DNA of 64,000 nucleotides. It comes from Monomorium pharaonis (Eukaryota > Arthropoda > Insecta > Hymenoptera > Formicidae). The DNA is taken from assembly GCF_013373865.1 (NCBI RefSeq), contig NC_050473.1, positions 17,337,597 to 17,401,596 of the forward strand, in the 5' to 3' direction. Positions 36,657-51,600 of the stretch are shown piece after piece (within the stretch, counting starts at the first letter, position 1; every line of letters starts with the position of its first letter). The position numbers were made by a program, and so were the translations under genes. Below the pieces are notes generated by a model. It had not been told where the DNA came from, did not search any database, and saw nothing but the letters and a program-made list of their open reading frames with translations.

Positions 36657-39600
36657 ATGGGGCGAGAATCCCGTGGCGTGCTGCTGCTCGTCGCGCTGGC
36701 CGTGCTGGCAGCCGTGGACGCCTTCTCAACCGACAGTAAGTCCTACCGCACTCTTTATCAGAGAGAGAAAGCGAGAGAGAGAGAGAGAGAGAGAGAGCGA
36801 AAGTAGGGAAAAGAACGGCGAGCACCCCGAAAGCGTGCGGAGCGCGCGAGCGAAACGGCGGAGTGCGAGAGGGTGGGCAGCGGTAGGGGCGGGGATGGGC
36901 AACATCCTGGCTCGCATACACCGAGCGACTCGTTGCCGTCGTCGTCGCGACGAGTTTCGGTGAATTTTTCAGTGACGACTTGGATTCGCCTTTGCGCCGC
37001 TGCCCTCATCCTCCCCCATTGCCGCCTCCGAGAGGCGCGTCAATGCGAGAGTCTCTCTCCCGAGGGCGGATTATTTACCCCCCCCGCGTTATTGGTCGTT
37101 GTCGTCAACGTCGTCGACAGTCTTTGACAGTCGTCGCCGCTCTAGCTGGATGTATCGGGAGGAGACAATCGATTTATTTACCGATCGCGGTCGTTACGCG
37201 TGCCACCGTATTGACTGTCAACGTCGTCATCGCTATCCCCGCGTCGCTTGTAACGTCATCATCGTCGTTGTCCGGAGATCGATTGCAGCGGTCGTGAAAT
37301 CGCGCGCTATTTCGCAAGAGGAGAGACGAGAGAGAGAGAGAGAGAGAGAGATCCTGCGAGGCAATCTCTAAAAAACACGCCGGCGAGGACGCGAGAGGGG
37401 GTTTCATGGCGGCCGTCTCTCTCTTTCTCTCTTCCTCTCTCTCATACCCCGAGTCCACCTCCGAAATTTCCTCGCGTCTGATCGCGAGCATCGGATACGA
37501 GTGAATTGGATCGCGTCAGCGGCGTGTAAGCCGAGCCTCGAAAATCACGTGTTATTACATCATATAAATTTGCATCTCGGAATTTCGCGAATATATCATC
37601 GCGGCGAACTAGCGTCTCTCGCGAGATTGGTAACGTTAATCCAAATTGGATTATTTAGGCCGCATAGAGCGGGGCTGGCTGGTTCATCATCGCGCGAGCG
37701 AAGCGTGAGCATGTCGAAGGCTTCGCTTCACGTGTCTCTCCCCTCCCCACCCCGAGTAGTCGCGCCCCCGCAGCATCCGAACCCTCCGGACCGCGCGCGC
37801 TCCGGACGAGCCCCCGAAAAAGCGCCGCGGCGTCGAGACGTTCGATTCAGCTGTGAGACGCGAAGTCGCACGCGTTACATAAGCTCATGATGTAGAGGCG
37901 CACACGCGACTTCGTCGTCGTCGTCGTTCCGTTTTGTCAATGGTCACGCGCACGCTCTCGCTCTTTTCCATTCAGCGAGAGAACCGTGTACGTTTCCGTC
38001 TCGCGAGAGGCGAGATGTGTACACAGATGGGACATTATAACGCCCGTCTGAGAGAAAATGGAGTAAGGCTGTATAGTCATTTAACGCCACTTTGTTTTGA
38101 TTTCTCGTCACGGTAAACGACGTTGGCGAAGCACGCAACATTTCAAATAAAATAAGAATGGATAAATAGTATTTGGTCAACGTAGTAGGAGTCGGAAAAT
38201 TCAGTCTCCCGAAGAGATAGAATCAAGTTTCGGAGTAACGATCTTTATTAAGCGGATAATATAATAAGCGGAAGATCATTTTACTGTATTTTTACCTCAA
38301 TACGAAATGATTCCAAAGTTCCCAGCTTATTCGTGCCAGCAGATTTTGAGACTTGTTTTGATACGCGTAAAATTGGGACGTTTATATTCTGACTTATTAA
38401 ACATGTGACACACACACCACACATACACATATAAATACTGATCATATAAATCCAAATTTAAAATTAAGAATTGAGGAATCGTGACTTATGTAGATCTTAA
38501 AAAAAACGAGAAGAAAAAGGAAAAATGGTCCGTGCCACACATACGCTTCTTTATCTCTAATAACTGTAAATTAGAGATCTGATTAATTAGGGTTGTTATA
38601 GACCTGGAAAAGTCATGGAAATTTAAATCAGTCAGGAAAACCGTGCTAGAAAAGTTAAGGAAAGATATAAAAAAGTCTGGAATTTGAACTTTACTCACAT
38701 TTTCTCATAAATGTTCTTACTCTAAAAAATGCTTATAGTTTTAATGTTACATCTAACATTTCTTTATAGTCAGTTGTGTTTAACATTCGCAAAAATTTTA
38801 CAAATTATTTCTTACATATTAGAGTTATGGCGTGTAGAAAAATTTAAGTAAGATATAAGCAATAAAAAAGTAATCAATTGCAGTTAATTATTCCTTAAAT
38901 ATAAAAACATACGGACATACGTGTTTTATTCCATACTCTTTTTCATTTGACATTAAAATTTTATTTAAAAAATTAAATCATATATTCGAAAAGCAATATT
39001 TTGAAGACAGCTCAATCCTTTTAATTTGCAAATTTATACATTTTTTTAGATACTAAAAATTAATGCTTAACATAGGATTTTTTACATTGTAGTACAATGT
39101 AAACATTGTTTACATTATTTTTTAAAATATGATTTAAGCCAACTTAAATACTACAATACATTTTATATTATTTTTTAGTAAAATTTAAATGTTGAGTAAA
39201 GCAAAATGTAATCTTTACAATGGAATGTGACTTTTCTATCTTTTTTCGCTTTTCTGTAAAAAATTGTTAAAGTTAAATTTTATTTCAACGTGTACATGCC
39301 TCTGTTAGTATTACATATTACTCATGAAAAATTTTCCTGTTGAAAAAACAGTAGTTAGGGAATTTCAAAATTCATTTTTCGTGGTAACTGTTAATTTATC
39401 TCATCTTTGAATGATTAAAAATCCGTTTAAATGTTTGATCTATGAGAGACATTTTTGGACATTGGACATCACATGCTAATTTTTTAATTGGATATCACAC
39501 CTAAAAACGGAAATATGGTAAAGTTAAAGTTGCGTTGCGAAAAACGAAAATCGTCGTATCTGAAAGCAAATTTTTTTCTAATTTTCTTCTAATTAAAGCT

Positions 39601-42600
39601 CGAGTCACCGTTTAATCTCCGAAGTTCTTATTTTTAACGTAGGCACGGGTGAATTCTTTCGAACAAGAAGATTTTTGACGATATGAACCTCTCCTGTCTA
39701 CGAAAATGTATATGATATACAGCTACATCGGCCGCGCGCACACGCTAGTTACGGTTATGCATGCGCAATTAGCGTAATGATTCTTCCGGCGATTCTCTAG
39801 GCGCCACGCGAGTCGCCGAGATGCACAGTGCATTTCACCGTTGATGGCAAACGTTTACTCGATCGGGTCTGAGCGCGCGTTTATATACATGCAACGCGTT
39901 CGAATTGCTCCAACTACGTTCCTGTGTATCCCGATTTCCACCGGCCTGTTAGCTCATCGTACGATAATTTCACTGCCGAGGAACTCGGCGAGGTAGGTAG
40001 CGCAAAACACGCGGCGGAAACTGGCCCGGCACGTTCCACGTGATAAATCTGTGTGTCGGCGGCGATTCCCATCGGGAGTTGTTAAGGTGTTTCGCGGATC
40101 GATACGCGGTAAATTCGGCAAAAACTTTGATCTGAGAACGTCTGTTAGCTTAGATTATCACCGCACATATCGTTCCGCGCGCTATTTCCAATCCGTTCGT
40201 CGCGGTATCGCCGCGAGCTCATGTCCTTCTGAGAAGCTCGCATCGTACGGTCGTTAAATAAATATTTTTTCAACGCGATATGAGTACACTGGGAGAGAGA
40301 AAAAAGTCGAAATACTAGTAAGCAAATGTTACTTAACGTTTTCCTCGAAATTTATTGGTTATCAAAAAATTTGACTGTGATGGCGAAATACATATTTCTG
40401 GAAAAGGATATATCTTTTTCTTGCGATTGGTTTATTTACCAGGAATAAGATTTTATTTCGTAATTTTTAAATAAAAATTTATTGCAGCGAAATAAATTTA
40501 CATCCTACAAACGAAGAAGGATGTCAAGTTTGGGTTGTTTTTCAGCTAACTTAAAGAAGATTCCTGCAGACGTACAAATTGTATATCATCATATTAAAAA
40601 GCTACTTAAACAGAATTAAGTATACCGCTCATCTTGAAAAAGCCATCAAGAATATGAGATACCTTCGAAATTCTTAAATTTAGATAAATGCGCAAATTTT
40701 CAGAAAATGCAACAGTAACGTTAGAAACATGACATGCACATTAGAAGTCAAGATGCTAAAATAATGATGATGCGAATTTCACGAATGTTCTATTACGTGT
40801 TCCAGTACGCGATTGACGCCGAGTTCGATAGAGAATAATTGTTTGCTTTTAAGTTCTTAGAATAACAAATGTGCGTATTATGTAAGTTAAACGTGCTTAC
40901 CATTTTTATATACATCCCTTGTTTGATTCGGGACGGCTTGCTTAAAAACGTTTTTCAACAAACGTGACAGTATTAGATTTGGTTTTTTTTTCTTTTTTTT
41001 TTTTTTTTGGCCACGATTTCACCCATGTTTCCTCGAGATAAGCGTACACCACTTGACTACTTAAATAGCTCTAATATAATATATGCAATTTGTACATTTC
41101 AAAACTTCCATTTCTATTAGCCGAAAAGCAACCAAAACCTAACGTCTTTTATTTTATATATATTTTTTTCACCAAAAAATGTTGAAATTACATTATCAAT
41201 AGTAATGAAACTGTCAGCCACGCTAGAATAACATTGATATGAAAGTACAACGTTTGCGTAAATAATCGAGCGATATAGCGGATTTATTTGCTACAGTAAT
41301 AACATAACTAAAAAATGATCATTTCCTTAGTTGTGTGAAACAAACAAAATTCGATGAAAATTTCCATACATTGAAAAAAAAAAGCTAATAATATTTTTTA
41401 TTTGTTTACAGTTAGTAAATCAAATCGTTGCACCACAATCATATTTAAAAATAATATTAAAAAATTTTAAGAATTTACAACATTCAAGCTGGAAAATCTT
41501 GTTTTTGATTTATGCCGTGTCGAACGATTTGTAAAATTGCGTGGTTTTCCTTATTCGTTCGCTCAATGAGCGTATTAGTGAATAGAGATAGGTGTCTGTG
41601 TCTATTACCGTCAGTGAGAATTGCGAGGTAACCTTGTCAACTAGTTGAAACGCAAATGAGCTACAAGAGATTACGCTTGATTTTATTATTGCCGCCGTTT
41701 GCATTGCAACGACGTACACACGTGTCGCGGTCGCATTCGCGGTCGTCTTCTAGCTAGCGAGTCGTCACTCTAATTATAAACCCACTACAAATCTTGGCGT
41801 TATCTCAATTCGTTTATTTACGAGATGAAACCGTTCGCAAGCCGAACGAAAGAAACGCAAACTAAAAGCAATTTTAAGCGAATCGAGTGAGTCGAGCGAT
41901 CGTACATACCTTCGTTACGTTTCATTTATTTATTAATTAATAATTTTAATACCAGGTTAATTTTAAGTCTGAGCACTTAATGTATAATTAATCGATTTCC
42001 TTAGATTCCGTTTCTTTTTTGTTTTATTATGTACCGCTTCGTTAAGTTGTTTTGGACTGCTTGTTGAGTTTTTCTCAGTGCACTTTTCTGTTTGGTTCTC
42101 AGGTAAAGTAGCTTGTCCTTTGAGGCAGTTCCGATGTGCCAATGGCAGATGCATACCGATCTCGTGGGTCTGCGACAAAGCGGATGATTGTACTGACAAT
42201 TCCGACGAAAGCCCGGAGGAATGCAAAAGTAAGTCACGCGCACAGTATTTATGCGAAATATACGCCAAATTATGTACATAACAGCGATGACGTCGCCGCG
42301 GTCCGTACGATCGAGCGCAAATTTGCGCAACTCTTTGACGCGTCAAATTCGCATATGAATCAAAATGCAAACATCATTTTACATAACAAATATTAGTGTT
42401 GTGTAAACGATCGAACTATTAGTTCCTACATGGGATTTTCTAAATTTCTCGTTTCCACTTTACATGCGCGCGTATATACTTCGTAATTATCATCTCTTTG
42501 ATGCCGCGCCGGATCTTGAAATGGACACCGCGTAATTCGAGTTTCAACCAAGTATTTTATAGAATTGTGTGTGTGTCTATGTGTATGTGTGTGTGTGTGT

Positions 42601-45600
42601 GTGTAGAGGGAATTTTTAAAATAATTATTTTGAGACGGAGAATGAAATGAAACAATAATGAATTGTATATATTTTTATCGCGAAAATTTTTTCTAACAAA
42701 CTCCGAGATCACGCGACGAACGTTCCTTGCTCCGCGAGCAATTAAATATTTATGAATCGCCGTATTTGTTTTTGCGACATCAGTATCGACGGAATAATAT
42801 CGCGCAATGAAAGAGGAGAGACGCGGAGGAAAAATATGACGGAATTGTTTCGGAAATTTCGCGTTGCACTACTGCGGAAGTGTAGTGTGTATGCTGCGTA
42901 TACACGCAAATGTGTGCGGCTCGCGCACACACGTATGTACTCGTTAATTAAATGGAGAGCTGTTGACAAATAAGCCGTTTGCGCGTTTGCTCGCGCGTTC
43001 CCCGCTCGTCCCTTTTATTGATCACGAAACGTGGATGTCTCGGGAGAGCGGCGAGCTAATTTTCGCGGCCGCGATTTTAAGAGCCTTTAGCGAATCTCGG
43101 CGCAGCGGCGTTTGATCGATCGCACTTGGGGATTTGTTCACGAGACACCGTGCGCCAAACCAGATTGCATCCCTGGATCGACGTAGTAACGCTTAATAAC
43201 CATGATGATGGTATACGACGTAACATTAGCACGCGCGCGGATCCGATATACGATGTAGTGACGCGCCACGCGCGACTAACATTGGCAAATCTTAATCAGA
43301 ATCTGATTTATGGCTTTCCTTTCGATTTATATTCAGTTTGATTTCAAAATAATTCCCTTCCCTCGGCGCTACGCCGATTGTTTACCTGCCTCAACGAGGA
43401 AATTGCGTAACCTGTGAGACTTTCGACGCCGTCCGAAAGTCAAGATTCGTCCAAAATTATACGCGAAATACCGTAATCTTATTAGCAAATCCGTTGCGTT
43501 TGATTTATCTTACTGCAGAATAACCGACATGATACTGGTGTGCGACGCATCGAAGGGGAAAAGCAAAACAAAGAACATAAAAATAATATTAAATTAATAA
43601 TAATATTTAACAATAAAATATACATATACATTTCAGGAATAAGCAACGAACTATTCTGAAAGCTTAAAATTAAGAATGTCTCTGAATTTCCAAACATTTT
43701 TTTGTACAATAGTATCTAATAGATTTTTTTAATTTATTTTATTTTTTAGTTTTCTGCACGTTGGGGCAATATTTGAAACATTTTTACTTTTATTACCATT
43801 TATAATAATGTTTTATATAATTTGCATGTAATTTATGAGTTTTATTTCAATTTATTTTATTGTTAAATATTATATAATAATACATTGCAATATTAATTTT
43901 AATCATATTCTTTTGTTCTCCCCCCCTCCCCCCCGTACGACAGTATTTGTCCGTGAATAAGCGCAAGTCATAATCTTTGTGCAAGTGTTCTCTGCGGTTC
44001 ACGATTATGGAAGTCGCTTGTAATCTTCTGTCTATTACCTATTCCTCGATGTATCCAAACATTCATTGATTTATTAAATGAAACAGCTTTAGGAATCCTT
44101 CAAACGAGTCTTAAGAATTATTCGGAGTCTTGTAAGTGTATATTTATTTTTCGGTAATAACAGTGAACTTTGCGCTTTGGCACTTTCTCAATCATTTTAT
44201 TTGCTTTCACGGTTTTTCGGGGCAAATATTAGAACAAGCAACGTCGTCGTTCTAATATGCAACTATTTTTGAACATCCTACATAACTTGCCTCCGGTATT
44301 CCGGTAGAAGTGATCGAGGATTGCGTTTCACCGCGATGTAATTGCAACTTGGCGATAATCGACGCCGAGTTTGCATCATGGGTGTTTGCATGATCGCGTA
44401 TATACATATATAGATATACGTTTAACGGAACATGTAACAACAAGAAAATCTGAAGCTTATGACGCAGTAATCTGTTGCCTTTCCTTGTATTCCAAGTCTG
44501 GCGCCACGCGACGAAAAGAAAAACCGAGACAAGAGCAAGAAACGGTAATCACCATAATTTTACAAACATGTGATTGCCCGACGCGTGCAGTTTTGTCGCA
44601 AAAATCGTGATAAAAACTGACCGTCCTTGCCAATACCTATGGTTTCTCCGATCAAACACGCGAGAATCAGGCAAGATGCAGCCTCTTGCTAATCTTGCAT
44701 CAGACAGAGCGATCTAATCTGCTCTCTCGTATTAGAGGACAAAACCGCGGCGTCTGTTTCATTAGTCTCATTAATCACTGAGCTATTCGCTTGTAACTTG
44801 TTTCAGAAAATCTTACATGACTAGGGAAGATATCGAGAGTATATCTAAGAAATTACGTATTATACATTCTTTTTCCAAAAAATAATTACATGTTTTACAG
44901 TTTTAATATATCACGATGTAAAAAAAAAATTCTTTTGACGTGAATATCGAGACAAATTCTTTGACGTTATAAATTTTAAAGGAATATTACCGTAAATTTT
45001 AAAGGAATATACCGTATTTACAGTAATTGCATTTATCGCTAATTAATTAATTATTTTAAGATGAACATTGCGTGTACATCAATACGCGTTTGCTCTTTTC
45101 TCTTAGTCATAGTTTTTCAAATTAGTCCCGTTGTGTAGTATGCTGCTCGTAATTTTAGTTTTGTAGAGCGTTTAATTTCCCGTGGAAGATTCCCTTGTAT
45201 TCGTATATAAATTGGTTCCACAGGCTGCGGGAACGCAAATAAACAAGCGGCTAAATAAGCAACTAAATAGACAAACTGCGGCACGATAGCGCAGCGATGT
45301 GAAATAATAAGATAGAAGGGGCAAAGGAAAAAGGAAAGAAGACCGCGAGGGGTAGAAGAAAAGTGCTATCTAATGAGCGAAAAGGGAAAATAAAAACGAA
45401 CGAGACTACCAAACGAACCGAATTGACAATTCGCCTTTGTCGTTTCCCGGAATATTCGCACGGTTTTGCACTTTGCACGCAGATTTCATCGCGTAGCGAC
45501 TCCACTGCTTCTTCCCCCCTTTTCCTTCCCCTTTTCTTTTCCCCTTGGCTGGTCTCCTTGCGTGTCGACTGTCATTTCGACCCGAGATCTCGGAATCCCG

Positions 45601-48600
45601 CTTACAATTAGCGCTGTCGATTTTTTTCTCTTGTCCGAATCGTACCAACCGGACTTCAACACCTGGTATGTAAAATCGGTTTCGATTCTCAAGCGCGCCA
45701 TTTCCTCGAACGATCAAATTTTATCTTCAATTAGGTTTGCGAACGAGATTCATTATGATTCTCGATAGCGAGGATAACGGAGTGGCGCTACGGATTTTCC
45801 ATGCATACATCAATATCTTACGAGCCGGTGGAGGATCCGAATCAATTACACGGGAAATGCTAATCTCACGTTCCTTCCACTCAAAGTCTTCCCTTAATTC
45901 CAGATTGTTTGTGACGATAGGTGATCCCCGTAACCGTATGTACAGACGCAATTAGATAAGACGACAGATCGTAGATTCATTAAGACATCAATCAGTCTTG
46001 GCGTCCAGGGAGCGGCGCAATGCGATCGCTCCGACGACGCGTCCGCAAGGCGCAGACGATGTTGCATCAGATCACATACTTTTTCCCCTCGTTTCGTCCT
46101 GCTGCTCTTTTCGCATTGAACTCCTTCGCCGGCTGTTCTTCCTCCCCGATCGTCATTTAGGGACGGTGCATTCTGTAACGCAAGGTCCGCGCCGGTTGCA
46201 TCAGTCGACGAGGGGAGTCGATTCGGCGGCTGGTGGCACGGCGGCTGCCAACGCACCATATAATTATGGTGAAAGCCAGCCACCGCGACACGATGTGTAT
46301 AGGCACGCATGATTTGCTCGGCTCGCGCATTGGCGGCCGCATCGATCGCTTCCTTGAGATTTTGCAATGTAGATAGGGGACTGAGAGTCTTATTTGAATA
46401 ATGGATAAATTATTTGAGGTCGAGTTTGCTTAACCCGGGAAAAGTAGGCGCGTGACTTTTCGACGGTCTGTTTTTATTTATAAGTGATTATTAACCGAGA
46501 CACGTTTTAAATTGATGGTCTTCTTTAATAAGTAATAATTTTTAAAAATTACATTAGGAATTAAAAGAAATCTATACATTTTGTTACATAATATATTTAT
46601 ACAATTGATAAATTTATAATTTACGTCAGTTTGACTCTTGCGTGTGCGTTAACCGATGCCGTTTCTTACACTATGACGTTTCGTGTATATTTCTAAAAGC
46701 TAAAAACTACGCGTTCGCGATGCATCTGTTCGTGCAAGAGAGAGAAAAAAAAAGCTTCCGTAAGAACTAAGAAAAATATGCTTGCGATTTGCCGGGCTCT
46801 GTCGTGGGAGTCTTCGAACCTCGTGCTATGCTTTCGCATTTAGACATCAATTGGTGCTTAACGATTTCTAACTCAATTGAAATCAATCGGTTGGTCTGCG
46901 TCACTGGAACAACGCCAACGAAATCTCGCGACAATCATTGGTCATTGTTCAGTGTCGTCCCAAGCGAATCCATTTTTATTGCACCGTCGTTAACAAATAT
47001 ACATTCTACAAACTTGCAATTGCACACAAAATTGAAATCGGAAACTATATATTAAATGCTTAATCCCGCATGAGATACGTTTGCTATTTCCGAAATTACC
47101 AACAATCGAAATGCCAGCGCAAAAAATATAATGCTCGCGGATTAATTATGCTCTCGTGCAATAATTAACATAACGTATAACGATTGCGAAATTTGTAATA
47201 AGAGAAGTTTTAGTTTTGAATTTCCAATTTTAGCCGAGTGTAGCTATTTCACGAGAAATAATGTGCACGCGTGTGTGTTTTTTTTTTCCGGCATCAAATC
47301 CGGAATACCCTGCTTTCGCGAATGATAGTTTTACGCGCGTTGATTTCGAAATGCACCGGAGGACAATACGCGTGCGTGGCTTTGTCGGATTTCTAATGGG
47401 GCAATTCAGGATCAATTAAACTCAATTTAGACGGCTCCCCGCGGAGGCTAGGCGAAGAATAGATAAAATGCGAGCTCTCGAATGGGATAATTGTAATAAT
47501 GTCCCGGGGCGGTAAATATTGATCCGCGACGTGTGAAAAGCGGCGGCATTCGCAGGAAGTTATACGGCGCACGCATTTCGTGGCGAATGCATAATGCACA
47601 TAATCGCCGAGCGTGTCGTTATACCCTAGTCTATTTCAGCCTTTCAGGTTTGTTGAATAGCGCGCGTAACGTAACGCGTTTTTTACGTTCACCGCTCGCA
47701 CGCGCGAAATAATGCTCGCGAGAGAAATATACACACACACACGCGCGCACACACACACAGCGTTTTAATAAAATTTAAATTTTTCGATTCCCTCAGAAAG
47801 GAGACCTCGTACGAAAAAAAAAAGTTTTTATTTCACGTTCCCGATTTACTTTTGCATGCATAATAAAATCATCTTTTCGATTGTATTACTGGTTATATAA
47901 CATTTACATGTATTTCATGTATTCTACTAATTCTGTTACAAGTCAATATCCATGAAAGAGGATACGTTAATCCTAGAGGAGGATATTCCCAGTGAAAATC
48001 TCGGATTTAGGGCAGACATTTAACGGAACCGATCACCAATGATAACTTCATCAGTTATAGTGCAATTTTTAGAAATATATATTTAATTTGTAAAATGAAG
48101 AACCCCAGTTTCCTAATTGGAATTTGTAGCCGAGGTGCTGGAGATATTGGGTTACGATAAAGTAAAATCCGTATCATCTACATGTGGGGGAGGGTTGGGG
48201 AATCGAGAGGAGTTTTGCTTTTTGAATTTCAACGTTTAAACGATCTTGTTCACGAAACCTCGAAACTTAACATTACATATTTAAGATTACTTCGGGGCTT
48301 CGTAACTTCGCGCGAATCTATGCAAATCAATGCAAATTAGCTCCTTTATGAATTGGATATGTGCGATAAGAAACAAAACAAGAAGTTTTCCATTCCACAC
48401 ACACGGGGGGGACGAACGAATTATTTATTTGAAATTCTAAATAAACGACGAGCGGCAACTCGTGCGCGCGCCCACACGTCGGCGGATGATAAATATCCTC
48501 GCATCTCCCCGTTAATATCTAATATTACTTGCTCGGAAATGCATGGATTATTATGTGACAACAGCCCGCGGCGTAATAACCATCGCGTAATTTGATACAA

Positions 48601-51600
48601 TAATTACATGACGTTCATTAATTAATCATTTGCGTGTTTAACTCTCGTGAAGCCGTCCGCGAGATACATATACTTTGCGTTCTCTCGCGCCGCGATATAG
48701 CGCATTTCGGATGCAGCCAATAAAGTCCGTGATGATGAGAATGAGTATTTGCCGTCGACTTTATATCAATCTTTTACAATCACGCAACTTTCCAACTTCG
48801 TATCGAAGTCGAAGTTATTACCCGGACGTTCGATCTCTCGGACGAATTACATAAATGCTGCTCGACTCATTTCCCCCCTTTTTTTTTAATTTAATTTTTT
48901 TTTTTACAAGAAAGGTATCGGATGGGACTTTTTCATCAGTCGGTCGCGTAATCGATCGGAAAATACTGGTGCTGCAGAGCGCCAGACTTCTCTCTTTCTC
49001 TCTCCGCCGTTATATTAAATTTAAACGCCGCTGCTGTGCGCGCAGCACGAAATCCAATAAATTAGTTCGCATGAATACATTGGGCAGTCTCGCGACACAT
49101 AGTTTCAATTAATCCGCTCGTAGCTTCTTGTCATTGGAAGGTATATAGGACGTCCTCCCTTCCTGCTAATACAAACGGCAGAGAGAGAATAATGACCGGG
49201 TGACAAAAATAAGCTGGAAATGTAAGACGAGATGAAATCTCTTCACGGTTTAAAATCGGTTTAACACTTTGCGACACGATGTTCTTTTTTTTTTTCTATC
49301 AGAGTTTGATGAGAATTTCTTCGATCTTAAATGGCCATTTGCCCGCGGCTAGTATCGATCGCTCGAACCGATGTTGATAGCTTCAACAGCGCTTAAATAT
49401 AGATACTCTCAGTTATTTACGAGGATATTTCGGATATTAAGATATTATTGAATTAATGATGCATTACGAATAGGATTCTCGCGGGAGTGGATTGATCGGT
49501 TCGCGTGCGATAATATCTTTAGCACGACGACCGAGGTGCCGCTGATAAAGCGATGATTTCCGTCGCAGAGCGGAAAGCGTATGAAAAGGGAATGACGACT
49601 GCTCTTAATCAGAGTCGCAATACGGGACAGGATTCTTCGCGGCCAGAAAACTGGTCCCGTCTGGATGTATGTCCCGCCCTTTAACGGGTTATACGTGATT
49701 CGTGTACACATTTTTCGTACACGCGCTTAATACTATGTACAGTGTGTGCACGTGCTACATTGAGTCGCAAAATTATTCACATTTTTTTCAGTCGTTGACT
49801 TCGGCGATCGATACTTTTTTTTAATATATTGTTTATAGAAAATCGTATAGCAGTTTTATCGCCGTTGAACTTTTAAATAAGCGAAGACGCGCACGCACAC
49901 GGATGTATGTATGTGTGTATGTGTGTGCGCGTCTATGCATCGTATAAAAGAACTAACGAATTCAGTCGGGACTTATGGCATGTATATACATCGATTGCAT
50001 ATTCTATAAATCTGTATTGAATATTGCATTTGATTTTAGCGCATATTGATTATTCAGTGAACGACGACGATTCATCATTTATTCGGTGCCAAAAACTTCA
50101 GATGCAAATATCTCAGAATCATGTTTCTGCAAACGAAGTGCTAGTCAGCTCCGTGACAGTCTGTAAAAGCTTTTGACAAAGGCGATTTTATCATTTACTT
50201 ATTAATGCTGAAATATAATAAGCGTGTTGAATATTAATGAACGAATTTATTATTTTTTTTGTTTTACCGTGTCCATCTATTTATTTAAAAAATATGATAA
50301 TTTTATAATTATTATGAATGGCATTTTCACATCGCATGATCGATACACACACGCAGACATATTTTTAAATTTTATGTTTTTAAAAATATTTTTATAATAT
50401 TAAATATACTTGTACAATGTTAAAAAATTTGAACACGTTTTAAAATCTGCAAATATTATATATATTTTTTTAATTAAAATGTAGTATTTAAATATATACA
50501 TATTTGTATAATAGAGGAAAAAACAAATATATATTTAACTAAAACTATATGACGCATGAACTGAAATTTACTGTAAATTTATTTTAACTTAAACTGGAAC
50601 TAAATATATAAAAATAGGAACAGCTAGAGATTAATGTATCTACAATTAAATCTTAAATTAATACCGCAGTAAAATTAATTTTAGATTACTAGACAAGCTT
50701 ATCTATACTTCTTTATAACTTAACTCATGAAAACTTTTTTTATCGTTAAGCTAATATCGTAAAAACTATCAATGTCTCCACAGTTTCATTGAAAGAATAT
50801 TCACATCTTTCGAAAGCTTGCTTAGTCAAAATTTTATCCATATAAATTGTGCGTACAATATTTATAAAAAACATATGTAGGAAAGAACTCTTTGATCTAC
50901 ATATTTGCGATCATTACTTATACTTATTCATCGCGAAAATAGTATGACAAATTTATTAGATAAGATATCCTATGTATAAGCATCAGGCCATAAAATTTCG
51001 CTTAATCAATTACATTTCCGTTTAATTATACCACTGGCTTTCTGAAATCCGATACTATCTGCTGTGCTACTTTCCGTACTTTTGCCAATGTCTGACCGCA
51101 TTATCGACGCTTACTTTCGTGTTATCATTATGTCGCGAATGATGCGTACTATGAATTTGATAAAAGTGACGAATCTTCGTCTGTTAAGTATACGTTTTAT
51201 CACCACTTCTTTTGCAGATATATTACGTTCGTCTATATATCATCGTACATTTACGTTTATTTATCTAATTCTCTAATGCAGCGTATTGATAATAGTAAAG
51301 GAAGTGAGACTGATTTAGCCGGAAATAATACATATTTTAGGATTAACAAAATATTGTATTAATTTGCGATAAATACCTAAAAAAATTATTTTAAACGCAA
51401 AATAATGTTTCCTTAACAATTTTTGCGCGCAATTTGTAGTACGCGTAATATTTCAAATATCATGCTGATAAGATAATACTTTAAGTATTATTTATGTTTG
51501 AAAAAGTTTTACAAAATATGTAAAATAATTTTACTTGATAAAGAAAAAATCGCAAACTGATGTAATATTATACATATTTAACATTTTTAAAAACATGTTA

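Larger units (their letters stand above)
36736..42102 (+). other. lipophorin receptor intron 1
   Basis: 5.4 kb. The first 1.3 kb is CpG-rich with (GA)n at about 36761-36798 and 37326-37351. A second CpG-rich patch lies at about 39700-40260. Repeats at 38601-38690 and 40293-40470 are listed separately, and there is a T-rich run at about 40981-41009. Open frames here are not supported as genes. Confidence 0.5.

Noticed and set aside
37501..37890. Plus-strand ORF of 129 codons in receptor intron 1
   Set aside because: GC-rich sequence lowers stop frequency; no domain, and it is not phase-linked to receptor exons.
40981..41009. T-rich run as a possible retroelement tail
   Set aside because: No reverse transcriptase, 5' boundary or target duplication was found next to it.
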